Below, piece by piece: positions 1-11,706 of a DNA stretch of 64,000 nucleotides. How positions within the stretch are numbered: position 1 is the stretch's first letter; every line of letters begins with the position of its first letter. Location of the stretch: NCBI GenBank assembly GCA_022496185.1, contig WTXG01000001.1, positions 2,249,630-2,313,629 on the forward strand. Reading direction: 5' to 3'. A program made the position numbers and the translations under genes. This DNA is from Multifurca ochricompacta (Eukaryota; Basidiomycota; Agaricomycetes; Russulales; Russulaceae). Under the pieces are notes generated by a model. It ran no database searches. It saw only the letters and a program-made list of their open reading frames with translations, and was not told where the DNA came from.

Positions 1-1384
1 CACACCCGTTGACCGCGTAATCTCTGCGGCGTCTTGCTTGTACCGGTTGAGCTCTGCGTCGATATCCTCCGCGACTTGCGGGAATGGATTCGCGGCGTTC
101 TTCGCCCAGAAAAAATCTTTTGCGTCGAGGTCATAGGCCTTCTTTTGTGGCGATGTTACCGTGACACGGTTCAGCTTCATCTGAAGGCAATCAGAGACGA
201 GTGCCTGATACGTCCAGCCGTGTGAAAGCAGAGGGACGAGGTCGATGTTGCGATCAAGGATGAGCAGAACTGTCAATCGCTGAACGGTAATGAACACGTG
301 CAGGGTGGTGAAAAATGGACTGACGTGGTCGCTGCAGGGACAACCCGCCAGACTCTTGGGAGAAGAGAGACGAGCCCTGGGAGCGTGATGCCGTGATAAT
401 AGAGTCGCGAACCTTCGTCTCCACTTTCTTTGCAATCATCTCTGCGGCATTGCCCCGTGGTGCACGGATAATAGGCACCTGGCCTGCCTTGGCGCTCAGA
501 AGCGGATCCCCAGACAAACAAAGAGCACGCACCCATGGTGGCAACGACGCTGAAAAGCCCGCTGGCTATTCGCTCAATCTCATTTTCAATTTGTTGTTCA
601 CTGGATGATGTGGAGTTCAAAATCGCGTACGAGGAGAATGGATGCGATGGTCCGGGTTGGTTGGAGGCAGGTGATGGGGGTGCGAGTGGTGGGGGTAAGA
701 GGGAATATAGCGACGGCGACGGCGCGATGAAGGAAAGGTATTGGTCAACAACCTACGGCCACAATTAGGTCATCCCTAAACTTTCTAAAACGAACGCATG
801 GACTGCTGACCTGCTCTACAAGCTCGTTTGTTCCGTCCTTCGCAACTGCTGCAGCGAGTTCCTCGAGCAACGACCGCGGAAGAGGCTCTGAGAAGTTGAG
901 GTGGAAAGTCTCATATAGATCCTTTGCCAGGTCTTCTGCAATTCGCCTGATGTTTTGGAGGGTCGGGGCGACAAAGTAGATGGCAGGGACGTCAGACAGA
1001 GCTGGTCGGGATGAATGGAGCTGCCTGTCATGAATCGTCACTTTAAGGGAACACCAAAGGAACCACCCGGACGAAAGCATACACATGAAGCGTGACACCA
1101 ATATCTCGAAGATCCTGCACCCGTAGAACAGTCGCGAGGATGTCTTTTGTTTCTTGGTCTAATACCAGGATCTTCCAAACGGGGGGGGCCGTGGCAGAGG
1201 GGACTTTAAGCGTAGACACTGCCTTTCCTGGCGCAGCGGCCGTAAATATTGATGATTCTATGGGTTTGTTGAGGTTAAGCATGGCAAGTAATGTATTCGT
1301 CTGTGCTTGCTGCACGGTGACGGGTGAAGTAGCCTGCGGAGGAAGACAGGTCATGGCCACGGTCAGTGAAAGGTTTGAAACCAT
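1..1384 (-). CDS. SLY1: SLY1, Sec1/Munc18-family SNARE regulator (5' part, runs off window)
   Basis: Sly1 binds syntaxin-5-type SNAREs and chaperones ER-Golgi vesicle fusion. The minus strand encodes the N-terminal half in five exons with consistent phases: 1384-1083, 1024-811, 752-533, 483-325 and 269 to beyond base 1. Introns are 49-58 bp with GT-AG ends. Recognisable family blocks occur in order: a MLNLN stretch near the N terminus, WKILVLDQETKDIL, LRDIGVTLH, SDVPAIYFVAPT, LYETFHLNF, a proline-rich loop, VPIIRAPRGNAAEM, LLLILDRNIDLVPL and WTYQALVSDCL. This order matches fungal SLY1 rather than SEC1, VPS45 or VPS33. I chose the ATG at 1384; a second in-frame ATG lies 10 codons downstream and cannot be excluded. 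The C-terminal half is outside the window. It is divergent from the small gene at 1933. Confidence 0.92.
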
Positions 1385-1870
1385 GCACGACGACGTACAT
1401 GTTTTATTGCATGGCTTGCCATGATGAGCACGTTAGGTGTTAGTATGCTCGAGGTCAGGGAATTGAAGGCGCGAGTGAAAGCAAAGCAAGGTAGCAAAAC
1501 CAACGATGGAAGAATTGATATTGTAATGTACAGCCACTGACGCGCGACCGTCTTGTCTCTTCCACCTACCCCAGCCTTGTAACCGTTACTTGTAATTAAT
1601 TACTACTTAGTTCGTACTAGTACCAAACTATCAAGCTCGTGTTAGCGCCTCTACTAGCTTGCTGTGTTGATGTGATAGATATGCCCCAGGCACAGCCCCC
1701 GCTCGTCGCCCTGGTAGCTCATGATCTTTGAAAAAGCATCATTTTGAATTGCACTTGCAAGTCGCCTCTTCTCTTGCTCTTGCATCTGCTATCCTTCGTC
1801 CTTCGTTCTTCGCCTTCTTAAATCACCTTGAAAACTGACTGGGAGCCATCGTTCCATCCATAAATCCAAT
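1385..1870. promoter_or_regulatory. shared upstream region between SLY1 and the small MGC protein
   Basis: This 0.5 kb non-coding stretch lies between two divergently transcribed genes and should hold both promoters. I see no convincing TATA box for either. The stretch next to the right-hand gene is pyrimidine-rich (about 1758-1830), as is common just upstream of fungal transcript starts. Assignment as promoter is from position only. Confidence 0.4.
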
Positions 1871-1932
1871 GTAAGTCTTATTATCTCGTGAGCAAATTAA
1901 ATATAATTATAATATGTATCTGTATCTCAGTG

Positions 1933-2199
1933 ATGGGTTGCATTCCGAGTAAGCGGGGGGTCCTTGACCAGTTTGACGGGCATGGGCGGACAATGCCCAT
2001 AGGAAGGACGTCAAAAAAGACAAGGACGGGGATGCCTCTCAAACCACCGAAATACAGAGTCCCCAAGCCCAAGAAACGTGGGCCAGCGTCACCGGTTATT
2101 CCGGTGGATGCGCCGCCGTGGGTAACAGGACATGCGGTTATGAGTGTGCACCAAGATGCAAAGACTGGTGAAGTCTACCTGACGGAGAAGTGTCGATAG
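1933..2199 (+). CDS. small basic protein with N-terminal MGCxxS acylation signal
   Basis: I do not recognise a family. The 88-residue product begins MGCIPSKR: glycine 2 with serine 6 fits the N-myristoylation consensus, and cysteine 3 is the usual palmitoylated neighbour, as in Src-family kinases and G-alpha subunits. The middle is basic and proline-rich (KPPKYRVPKPKKRGP) and could add electrostatic membrane attachment; the tail ends GEVYLTEKCR. I start at 1933 rather than the upstream in-frame ATG at 1888 because 1871-1930 reads as a 60-bp intron (GTAAGT to CTCAG) in the 5' leader, which puts the ATG two bases into the next exon. If unspliced, a 103-residue product with a hydrophobic lead would result. 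Function is unknown; membrane tethering is inference. Confidence 0.55.
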   Translation: MGCIPSKRGVLDQFDGHGRTMPIGRTSKKTRTGMPLKPPKYRVPKPKKRGPASPVIPVDAPPWVTGHAVMSVHQDAKTGEVYLTEKCR

Positions 2200-2359
2200 T
2201 GCAAGTCATTTCATTTTCTAAGGCTTTCCTACATTTTTTGACATGATTTCGTCCTCACTTAGGCCGTTCTTTTTCTTTTTTCTTAAATTTATTATTTGTT
2301 TTTCCCTCGGCGTAGCGCATGTACGCTCTCCCACTATCGCTATTACTATCACATAACCC

Positions 2360-2416
2360 ATGACCATGACCATGACTATGACCATGAAAGAATGAGAATC
2401 AATCAATCAATCAAAA
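2360..2416. repeat. microsatellites (ATGACC)n and (AATC)n
   Basis: An imperfect hexamer run reading CATGAC/CATGACTATG spans about 2360-2387 and is followed by an AATC tetramer run at 2398-2416. Both lie in the interval between the small MGC gene and the channel gene. No function is apparent. Confidence 0.8.
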
Positions 2417-2733
2417 AGTCAAAATCGACTCTACGTAGTCGTACTCGGCAAAACCCGTTACCGTTAACCAAGATGTGGGTCCCCCGGCCCGCCCAGGGCG
2501 TGCGTACACGCGCATATAGTCCGTGTTGTTGGGGTGGGGGTAGGGGTGGGGGTGTCGTGGTCATCGCCGTCACCCGTAAACCTCGCCTCCCTCGCTTTGA
2601 CATCTTTTATATTTTTGTTTCTTCATGACTTACAACGACGGCGACGACCACCACCACCTCATCACCTTTCTTTGATATCGCATCGCATATATTCCCAAAA
2701 GTCTCTATCGAATACCCCGATACCCATTTCGTC

Positions 2734-5700
2734 ATGTCAACTATTACCTTTCCAAGCGATGGGCGCCTCAAGTTCAATTCAGAGTTGGTCCACCAACTTC
2801 TGTTACGGAACACTCCCTCGTCCTATGAGCTTTGGCCAACAGACAGCTCTTCGCTTTACACGCCCACCGAGTCGTGTTCCTGTGACGTTCCTTCGTCATC
2901 TACAGGGATATCTGGACCATATACCACACCTGTAGTGTCGTCGTCAATCCCTCCTTCCCCTTCGTTGACTTCCCCATCCTTTTCTGGCACATTAGTACTG
3001 ACTACCACGAACACTTTTATGACCCCATCTTTAGATTCCAAATCTTCTTTGAACCCAACAGGTACATCGTCGATTATTTCTTCTCCCACAGTTGGTAGTG
3101 GCAGGCTGTCTCTCGCGGGCAACACCGTATGTCTAGGCCACGGTTTCGATTCATCCGTCGACGGTTTGCTAGTCACTATTGCTCTTTCTGGGCTGATAGG
3201 TTTATTCCTATGGGTACGTTATGATGCTCTTTATTGATTAATTTCTCAATATCTCACGCGTCACAGTTATTCTTCGCGCTCGTTCGACCGCGGTTTCGTC
3301 AAGTGTATGGACTCAGAGAATGGTTTGTACAAGATAGGTACACGACTTCCACCTTCCTAAACGCGTTCGTACTCATCTCTGCAAAGCCTCCGCCCTAAGC
3401 CCCTCCGCCCAACTCTTTGGGCGTTTTTAAACCCTCCCGTGCCCATGGTACCCTCTATCTCCAATGCACCGACAGACCCTGGGGAGTCGGCCCTGGCGGA
3501 CACGCGTGGATTTCCCTCAGATGAAGAGCTGAGCCAGCGCACGTTATGGTTTTGTTTTCTCATGGTGTTGGGCTGGTCTATTCTTGGGCTTGCCGCTGTA
3601 CTTCCCCTCTATATCATCTCTATACCTTGTATCGCTGAAACTGCACCAACCCCACGTTACTTAGGGGGTTACTCGACGTTGCAGGACCTCAGCCTCCTCC
3701 GCGTTCTCCTGCTTCTTGACAACCGCGAAGTTTCCACGTCGAGCAACACTAGAGTGCTTGAAGTGGTGAACGGACAGGACCTAAAGTGGCGTGCACGCGT
3801 ACGCATCATCATCGTGGCTGCTTTGCTCGTCGTAGTTGGCATCCTACCGGCTCTGGTCAAGATCCTGCGCGAGTATAGTAAGCTCATCGCATTTCGGCGC
3901 AATTGGACAGATGTCCAAATGCAAGGCAAAGAGATGGGTTGGATCAGCGCGCGGGCAGCGCCCGGATTTGTTGGATGGGGCGAAAAGCGCCTCAAAGACT
4001 TATCCTTAGGACAGGGCTCAGCTCCTCGCTCGAGTTCAGCGCAGAGCCAGCCAGCAGTGGTACTGGAACTGGTCGCCGTAGAAGGCAGGGCCGGCAATGG
4101 GAAAGCAGTCATCACATGTTCTCACAGGAGGATGTTGGGCTAGAAGTGGACGTCTTGAGCCTCTTTACAGTTGTGTATGTATGCCTTTCTCCTTGGATCC
4201 CCTTTAGATTACACAATTGGCTGATCATGAGCTACCTCAGCGATACTCAGCGTCTCTCCTTGCTCATCGAGGAGCGTGACGAGATCTTAGAGCGCCTCGA
4301 GATTGCGGAGGCGAAGTACATTGCATCATTCCGAATGTCAACTCCAGAGCCCTCGTTTGTAGATCTCAATCTTACACCCGCCGGTGGCACTCACGGCATC
4401 ACACACATAAGCCGCCCGAGGAAGCTTACTGGATCCTCTGTAAGGCGCTCATCTTCCTTTACTTCGTTGTTGTTCTTTTCATCGGAACTTCCGTAGGCAG
4501 GTACTCGCAGGCGAAGGGGCCGCAATCCTGCCAATGCATCCTCTTCTCTCTCCCCAACGTCATACGTGGCGCCATCTAGTTACTATAAACTTGGCATACG
4601 CGGCATCAACGGAGGTCGCTTTGCTGACGATGACACCCGCACCAGCTTCACGGATTCGGTCAATCAACGCATCGTCGGTACGCGCTTTCAGGAAGGCAGT
4701 CGCAGCTCTATGATCTTCAGCCGCCTCCCTGTTGGAAGTCTATTTCGCGCGACTACAAGCGTCGTACTTGACGCAGTGCCCGAACCTGAACTAGAACTGG
4801 AACCGGATGCCCCCATTCCGGATCCGAGGGTGCACGGTCCCAATTATGTTGCACGTACGACGGAAGACACGACCGAACCCGAAACGCTCTACTCTCCTGG
4901 CAGTGAGCCGACGCAACTTCCGAGTACGCGCAGTGATGACGATTGGGTCGATGTTGGGCGTGAGGCACCGATTGACTTTCGCTACTCGCGCACCCCAAGT
5001 GCGCCGTCGCCTGTGGCCATGCCTCATATACTGCCGCCAGCCCCTGAGGTTCCCCTTCAGCCAGCCCGCGCTTCCAGCATTTTCCGTTTCGTTCGGCGGC
5101 CAAAGATATTTGGTCCCGCACCATCCGAACATCGTTCCACATTCCCGCTGCGAGAGCGGGCTGGGACGGATCCCGGTGAGGCCTCCAGCCCAGGCGAGGA
5201 GGTGCCCCCTCACCTACGCGTGCAGCGCTCACCGCCTTTTGTACGCCCATTGACGGGCTTGAACCATGACGAGCTCGGGGCCGTGTATTCTGAGATTCGC
5301 ACATGGCGTACACGACTAAAGACGATCAACGAAGATATCCGGCTCGCGCAGGAGGAGGGGTATGAGGCCATTGTAGATGGCGCACATGTGAAGGGGTGGC
5401 TACTCATCGGTCGTGGGCTGCAGTTCCTACCTGGTATACAGCTTATTGAGGGACGCGCGAAGGAGGACGTTCGATGGGACATTCTGCAGCAGGGTGGGAA
5501 CGATGCGTTGAGCCAGGTGTCTTACTGGACAGTTGTCGTGGCCATCGCTGTAACATTACTCATCGGACGTGAGCGATTCCCTTTTCTTCCCTGACCGCAA
5601 GCTAATTCGTGCAGTGATCTCCGCTGCGGGGTTGGCCGTTGCAACATCGCCGGATTACGCGCACTATCTCCCGTTCTTCCAATCCATGGCGAGGAATAAC

Positions 5701-7231
5701 GACTTTCTGACTGGGTTGGCCACAGTTCTCGCCCCTTCTGTTGCTGCCACACTCTTTATACTGCTCGCAGTTTTGGCGCTCCACCGTAAGTGTGTGGTAG
5801 TGAAAGATGCTAGAGGTAGTCTGAAATCCATTTGACAGTCTCGGCTCGCCTCGTGGGTACGATCTCTATATCCGCCGGGCAGCTTGTGGTGATCAAGGCG
5901 ATGTTCTACGTGATCGTGGGTATTGCCGTCATTGGCTTGATTGCGGCGGGCGCACTTCTTTACGCATTTGGAGCGCTCAGCAGAGGGGAACGCATTAGCG
6001 AGACTATAGCAGATGGCTCCATCTACATTGCTGTGCTCGTACTCGCGATTATCGTTAATATCGCAGTTACATCTCCGGCGCTACTCATACTCCAGCCTCT
6101 ACGCTTGCGACAAGTTATGCGCGCTGAAAGGGCAGCGAGGACGCCACGCCAGCGTTTCCGGGGTACGAGTGTCGTTTCTTCCATTTTTGGCGATCTGCGA
6201 CCTCTGATCTTCTTCTCAATGACGCCAGCCACTTATCCCGGAGCTTATAATCCGTTGTTCCCGATGGCCTGCTGTACATTAGCAGTCACATTCGCGAGTA
6301 CGTTCTCAGTGATCTTCCCATTGCTCGGTCCCCCGGTCGTCCTATTGGTATTCCTGACCCTCGTTGGTAATGGTTCGCACTTTCCACGGTTCTTCCGGCG
6401 TCTGACACAAAAAATCCAGCTCACCGCTTCCTTATTGGTTACGTGTATGGCCGCACGCGCTCGCAGACGGGAGGCTTGCTGCAGATCTGGCTGCTGAAGC
6501 GCGTCGCTTCACTCCTCGCGTTGCAACCCATCCTCCTGGGGTTAATTCTGCTCAGTCGGCGCCTTTGGCCAGAGGGCAGTGCCCTCGCCGGTGTAGGGGT
6601 CTTCATCATCGTTTTCGTTGAGGTGTACACGCGCCTGAAAGAGCGCCGTAAAGGCAGAAGGGGTCTAAACCCGGTCTCTCAGCATGCTCTCGAGTCATTC
6701 CGAAAAGCAGCACGACCGAATCACCCCACCGTGTTAGACGAGGAGAGTATGAGCATAGTCAGCTCTGGGCGTGTGGTGCGGACACGGGGATCATTTGCTT
6801 CCGTCCTGGATATGATGTCCATGACGCTCGCCGTTGCACCTTCCCAATACCAGCAGCATGGACCGGTACCGATCCGTAGGTGGCTTTTGATGTAATCGAC
6901 TCGTCTCTTGATCTCATATAAATCCGCGCGTCCTTCAGCGACTGAAACGCTTGATGATCTCACGGCAACTGAACGTGCCGCGCGCACACACCCTGATGCA
7001 CCGCCACGCCTGCCTCCGCTGCCGTTCACTGACCATGCAGAGGAAATGTCGAGAATCTTGTTTGCCCCCGAACTCATCGCGCCGTCACCCATCGTTTGGC
7101 TGCCGAACGATAGCGCAGGCGTTGCTCGGGCAGAGGCACAAGACCTCGAGCATTATCATGGTCTGAAGGTTGTGATCGATGTACGCTCAAAGGACGACGT
7201 AATTCTGAGGCGGCGTCATCACGCCTCATGA
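2734..7231 (+). CDS. OSCA/CSC1/TMEM63-family (DUF221) calcium-permeable stress-gated channel
   Basis: The family are multi-pass plasma-membrane or endomembrane cation channels opened by osmotic or mechanical stress. Coding blocks join in phase through introns at 3214-3266, 3338-3386, 4057-4127, 4175-4240, 4440-4496, 5569-5614, 5786-5838, 6367-6419 and 6876-6938. The N-terminal ~160 residues are Ser/Thr/Pro-rich and likely extracytoplasmic. A first membrane segment follows (about 3157-3290) and runs into RPRFRQVYGLREW, typical of the family. Two more segments flank 3555-3860, then the WGEKRLK signature, a long cytosolic domain with a coiled-coil-like stretch (about 4241-4310), and a C-terminal channel core of hydrophobic segments (5520-6640). 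The tail carries IVWLPNDSAGVARAEA, which I recall in basidiomycete DUF221 proteins. Starts other than 2734 are possible. The intron at 4057-4127 is the least certain. Confidence 0.85.
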
Positions 7232-7539
7232 CACAAAAAAGGACTCTTCTATTGAAGAGACTGGACATGATATATTTACGCCTTAATTTGACAACTCTTA
7301 CCTACGATTCCAACATTTTGCTGAAGTGTTTCCTTGTTGCTGTCATCATATTATATCTATCACGAAACTCCTTAGCTTTAGCGAACCTGCTGACTAATAG
7401 ACGCGTGAAAGTCGCTGCGCGGCTCGAAAACGCAATGGGGCAGGGGCAGGCAGAATGCCGGCACACTTACATTTTCTACTACTACCCACCACCACAACAC
7501 TCACAACACCCACCCCCCGCTTACCACACGACACGAGCA

Positions 7540-7775
7540 ATGGCACGACGCGCCGCACCGCCTCACACTGGGCCCGCATACTATACCCCTGCGCAACTCG
7601 CGCGAAACGGGCCGCTTATCGACCCAAGTGAGAGCGCGTGGTCACGTTTCATGCGCACGCAAATCTTTGCGCCTGACAAACTGCCGGGAAATGTCAACAT
7701 TGTCGCTGGTGTCGGCTTGTTTGTCGGTGGATATTCATCGTGCGTCGTTGGGGGGAGCTTTTCGTGCCAGTTTAA
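7540..7775 (+). CDS. small single-pass membrane protein, TOM6-like (with a one-base frame break)
   Basis: The reading frame from 7540 gives about 63 residues: an Ala/Pro-rich start, YTPAQLARNGPLIDPSES, WSRFMRTQIFAPDKL and then a hydrophobic segment beginning NIVAGVGLFVGG. Right after this the conserved-looking remainder, IFIVRRWGELFVPV and a stop at 7773-7775, continues in another frame, one base out. Size, a single C-terminal membrane segment and a short tail ending WGELFVP resemble small outer-membrane subunits of the mitochondrial TOM complex (Tom6) in basidiomycetes; this is an impression, not a proven match. Either one base is missing near 7728 (real mutation or assembly indel), or an intron I cannot place changes frame. 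Read straight through, the frame would instead end at 7821 in low-complexity sequence. Confidence 0.45.
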
Positions 7776-8641
7776 GGAGGTTTTAAAAAAAGGGGGGGAA
7801 ACGGGGGCGGGGGGGGGATAAGAGAGGGTTAGGGGTGGAAGTTGGAAGAAGGTTTGAAGGTTTGAAGTAAAGGGGGGAAACCAAAAAAAATAAAAATAAA
7901 GAACAGACAGCTATCCTATCCACGAGAAAAAATGACGATGCGCCGTCAGAATGGTTGTGGGACTTGGGGAGAAGGTGCGTAATCCATTCAAATTTTTTTG
8001 ACTATCGTTGACATTTTGATTTTTTTTATTGGGTTATTCAGTCTGTGTCGGGTGCTTCTGTTTTTTTTTTTATTGTCATGTCATCTCTTCTCTCTCTGGC
8101 CTTGGCGTTTGTTGATCTAACTTACATTCAACATCTTCATAATGATGAAATAGCAAGACACAAATCACCACTCTGGATTCAAACTTAATATCTTTGTGGA
8201 AACTGGAAACCTTCCCATCTTGAGCCGAGGAAACGAGCGCTATGGCTAGCTATGACAGGACGCTGTGAAACTTCTTGGGGGTTGTACGTGTTTAAGCACA
8301 ATCAAGATTGAATCGGCTGCAAACAAAATAGGTCTTGTGGTCTTGTCTTGTGGTGCGAGTGGGGCGAGTGGTGCAAAAAAGAATTAGGGGAAGGGGGCTA
8401 ACTGAGTTCGCATCGCAACGAGTCATTCACACACACCACACAACCCTCCCCTCGTTTTCTATTTCTATTACCACCGAAAGGCTCTAGGTGGAGCAGTCGT
8501 TTTCAAATAAAATATCCAACTAAAAACCTAGGAACTGTTGTTGTGCTCATAGTTTCTCGGGCTATGCCGCGGCCGCAATTTAGATAATTCAATTTCAATA
8601 CTTCAAATACTCAAACTCGGTGCAATGTCAATATCAACGCG

Positions 8642-8655
8642 TATATATATATATA
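8642..8655. repeat. (TA)n microsatellite
   Basis: Seven TA units in a row lie in non-coding sequence; nothing suggests a promoter use. Confidence 0.8.
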
Positions 8656-9410
8656 CACCCGCTCCAACTTCCTTTCCCCATGCAAACCACTCGGAGTCAT
8701 CATGACATCTACCCCTATGGCATAGTGAAGCGAGCTTCTGTTGTGTGTATACCATACCGAACAATAGCTTAACGCTTTCAATCCCACTGCTGAGCTTTGG
8801 CCCCCCAAAAACCTGAATTGATAGCCAGGAATATGGGTATTCGACTCGTCACAACTTGCGCGTGAAAAATCTGACCCACGTGCTCATTAGCGGTGTGGAG
8901 TGGGTAGTAACGCAACCATCATTCAGGCAACCTAACCCCAAGACGATGCTGGCATTATTTATTGCGCACACATGCACACATACGGGTTACACCAATGACC
9001 GGCGTCGATCATCTGTAAACCCCAACGGCTCCAAGTGATAAGGGTGAGTTCTTCTCCTTCGCGAAGTTAAAAAAAATATATATATATTTTGCCGGCATCG
9101 ATTTGGAGTTGCATGTACGTTCGTCGTTCAAAAACCGTCAGCATCCGATCCGATAAACATGATTGATCGGACTCTCAGGGTGCCATTTTTTGCGTTCACC
9201 TGCGGCGAGTAGGGCCTTTGAGGCGAATCATATCATATCTCACGCCTTTCCCTTACCCTCGTTTCTCCTTTTTCCTTCGGCCGTGAGTGATTGAGGTTGT
9301 CGTTGGAATGTCAAGTCATTTTTTGGGGGGATTCGGTTTGAGACGAAACTGGGCAGAGTCGCGGAGGATGAAATCGAAATCACTAGCTGCAGATACCCGC
9401 TGCAGATATG

Positions 9411-9428
9411 CACACACACACACACACA
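9411..9428. repeat. (CA)9 microsatellite
   Basis: Nine uninterrupted CA dinucleotides lie in the gene-free interval. Confidence 0.85.
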
Positions 9429-10232
9429 AGGCAGCACGGCGCATGGTACCAGGGGGTACAAGCGGGCACACGAGTTTAGCCGCAACTCCACACAGCTGAA
9501 ATTTTAGGGTGCTTCAAGGGAATTCATTTGACGCCCCATTTTCGCGCGCCGTTGATACCACCAATCGATAACACACAAGTGGACGTTGAGGTTTATGGTT
9601 CATACTTTTCATTTTAGGATGAACTCGGAGTCAGGGGGGGGAGAGGGGGGAAGGTATGGCTGAAGTATGGCATGTTATGCGTGTGTATCGCCTCGGTCGA
9701 ATGAAATCAGGTACGGCTCGAGGCAGAAGCGGATGTTTTATAGATTCGGTCGGAGTAGATCCGATTAGTTTACGGCTTAGGTTGTCTGTGCGCTGTATTG
9801 TTGTGGTAGTGTGGAAGCGACCACTAATTGACAGGTAGTAGTTGAGTAGTTGTGTGCCCTTGTCCTTATATCCATCCTATTATCCCATCGTAAAGTAACC
9901 GCCCACCCGCCAAACGTCTATAGTTTGTTACGGTGATTACATAATCATATGATCGTATAACAAACAACGGCATGATTATATATATAATATAAATATAAAT
10001 ATATAAATATATAAAATTTAATTTTAAACAAGACAGCGGAACAACGGAATCAGTTACGCTTTCTTCTGACTTCGTCTTCTCTGTCAAATGAAATGACGAG
10101 AGGAGGGGGGAGGGGAGACAAATGAAACGAAACGAAACGGACGGGACGGAAGGGAACGTGAAGTGAAGATGGGCGAAGATGGGCGAAGCGCCACACAGGC
10201 TCCACTGAACCGGAGAGACGGCATGCCAATGC

Positions 10233-10276
10233 CACTACACTACACTACACTACACTACACTACACTACACTACACT
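10233..10276. repeat. (CACTA)n tandem repeat
   Basis: About nine tandem CACTA pentamers lie just upstream of a C/T-rich promoter-like tract. This is a short tandem repeat; there is no evidence of a CACTA transposon end. Confidence 0.85.
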
Positions 10277-10344
10277 ATATGCCCATGCCCATGCCACTGC
10301 CTACTACCAATTCCCCCGGGTCTCAATGCCGTACCTCCGCGCCC

Positions 10345-10560
10345 CATTTTTTCTTTTCTTTTCTTTTCTTTTATTTCTTTTCTTTCATTCTTTTTCGCCT
10401 CACCTCGCCTCGCCCCGCCTCTCTTATAAACCCTCTCCCCGTCTGTGTCTGTGGCTAAACCATCAGCGCTCCTAAACTTCCCATCTGCAATAATCCACCC
10501 CCCCCCCCCCTCCTTCCCCTTCAATCCCCTCTATCCAGTTCAGTTCGTTGTCCTGCGCCC
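10345..10560 (+). promoter_or_regulatory. probable core promoter and C/T-rich leader of the gene at 10561
   Basis: A clean TATAAA (10425-10430) is preceded by TTTTCTTTT pyrimidine tracts (about 10347-10395) and followed by a C-run of 13 (10498-10510) and a CT-rich leader reaching the ATG at 10561. A TATA box, a pyrimidine-rich region and then the ATG within about 130 bp resembles strong promoters in filamentous fungi. This rests on layout only. Confidence 0.5.
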
Positions 10561-11104
10561 ATGATAGCTCCTTCCCAAGGCTCCATGGACTCTCCTGCTG
10601 ATCCATTAGCACTCTACTCTCGCTCACTACGTGACTACACTTTACATCTCTGGATGGAGTCACGCAAGCAAGCAGAGGAGAGAGTGCGTGCGCGCAATCA
10701 TAAGAAACATCACGGGGCCACCAAGTTGCTTTCTCCGACATCCGGCTACAACAAACCGGTTAATGGCGAGGATATTATGAGCATACCGGATGAAGGGTCA
10801 TCATTGTCGAGTCGAGCTAGGGTCTTTCCACATGATAATACAGGGTCAGTTTTTTTTTACGTTTACGTCGTTGCCATCGCCGCCGCTCTCCGCGGGTGGC
10901 TCAACATGGTCGTCCGATCTGACGATCCTTAGGCACAGTGACCCTTGATCGCGCTTCGACTTGGCCGCCAACATCTCTCTATGTTCATCTGATAGCCATC
11001 CGTCGCAATTTGCTCAAGCTTTCTCTCCCACCCATCATACCTCTACGTATGACTGGACGTATCATTATGATTATCCGGGGGATACAGTATCCCTGTCCGG
11101 CTAA
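10561..11104 (+). CDS. hypothetical small protein, one or two introns
   Basis: I do not recognise a family. Exon 1 (10561-10844) encodes about 95 residues with an amphipathic, charged helix (YTLHLWMESRKQAEERVRARN), and ends in phase 2 at a GTCAGT donor followed by a poly-T tract. Joining to an acceptor at 10995 restores frame and gives HPSQFAQAFSPTHHTSTYDW then YHYDYPGDTVSLSG and a stop at 11102-11104. The intervening 151 bp is long for this genome and may hide a further short exon. The tail is rich in His, Tyr and Ser. A good TATA box upstream supports a real gene. Confidence 0.5.
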
Positions 11105-11427
11105 CCCGATTTCACGCCGTGCTTCCCGCACACATATTACTGTATAACTACCTATAACTTGACTACCATACCCACAGCGTTCCCTTGTCTCTCGAGTTCG
11201 AGTACAACGCCTGTCGGATTAGGATTGCATCAGGTCAGTTCAGATCCGAATGCTCATACGTCACTGCCATGCCCTCAATCATATTTATCCGTTTTCTCTC
11301 ACACGACTCGCACGAGATGAAATGTTCCTTGTGTGTGTGATAAGTGTCTCTAGGGGAGTTGGAACGCCTTTTGCGTTGCACTGGTTCCACACAGCCACGT
11401 GCAATTGATGGCCGAGACAATGATGAT

Positions 11428-11467
11428 GGATGGATGGATGGATGGATGGGATGATGATGATGATGAT
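11428..11467. repeat. (GGAT)n and (GAT)n microsatellites
   Basis: Five GGAT tetramers run into six GAT trimers in the intergenic region before the phosphodiesterase gene. Confidence 0.85.
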
Positions 11468-11706
11468 AATTAGGGATTAATAGAATTATATCGAACGTGT
11501 GCCATGATGACTAACACCACGCGACCAATTGGTTTCGTAAAGCAGGAAACACGTTCCCCGCGCACGAATAACTCACACGCTGTCCCCCACCTCCTAGTTA
11601 ACGTTAACGAGATGTTCATTTCCATCTCTCTCTCTCACCACTTATTTATACGTCCTTCTGTCCGTGTTGTCTCCCTCTGGTCTCCTTCAAGCTCTTCCGT
11701 GGGTTC

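Larger units (their letters stand above)
7776..10420. other. 2.6 kb gene-free, low-complexity interval
   Basis: I find no convincing coding exon, tRNA or transposon here. The sequence holds many homopurine and homopyrimidine runs (G-runs at 7787-7818, A- and T-runs at 7889-8070), short tandem repeats listed separately, and an AT-rich patch of TATA/AATATA units at about 9976-10022. Part must be the 3' end of the TOM6-like gene and the upstream region of the gene at 10561. Confidence 0.6.

Noticed and set aside
4753..5313. 186-codon open frame on the minus strand inside the channel gene
   Set aside because: It is the antisense shadow of a GC-rich exon; no splice sites or family features support it.
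10233..10276. CACTA repeats as the end of a CACTA (En/Spm) DNA transposon
   Set aside because: It is a simple pentamer run without subterminal inverted repeats, target duplication or transposase.
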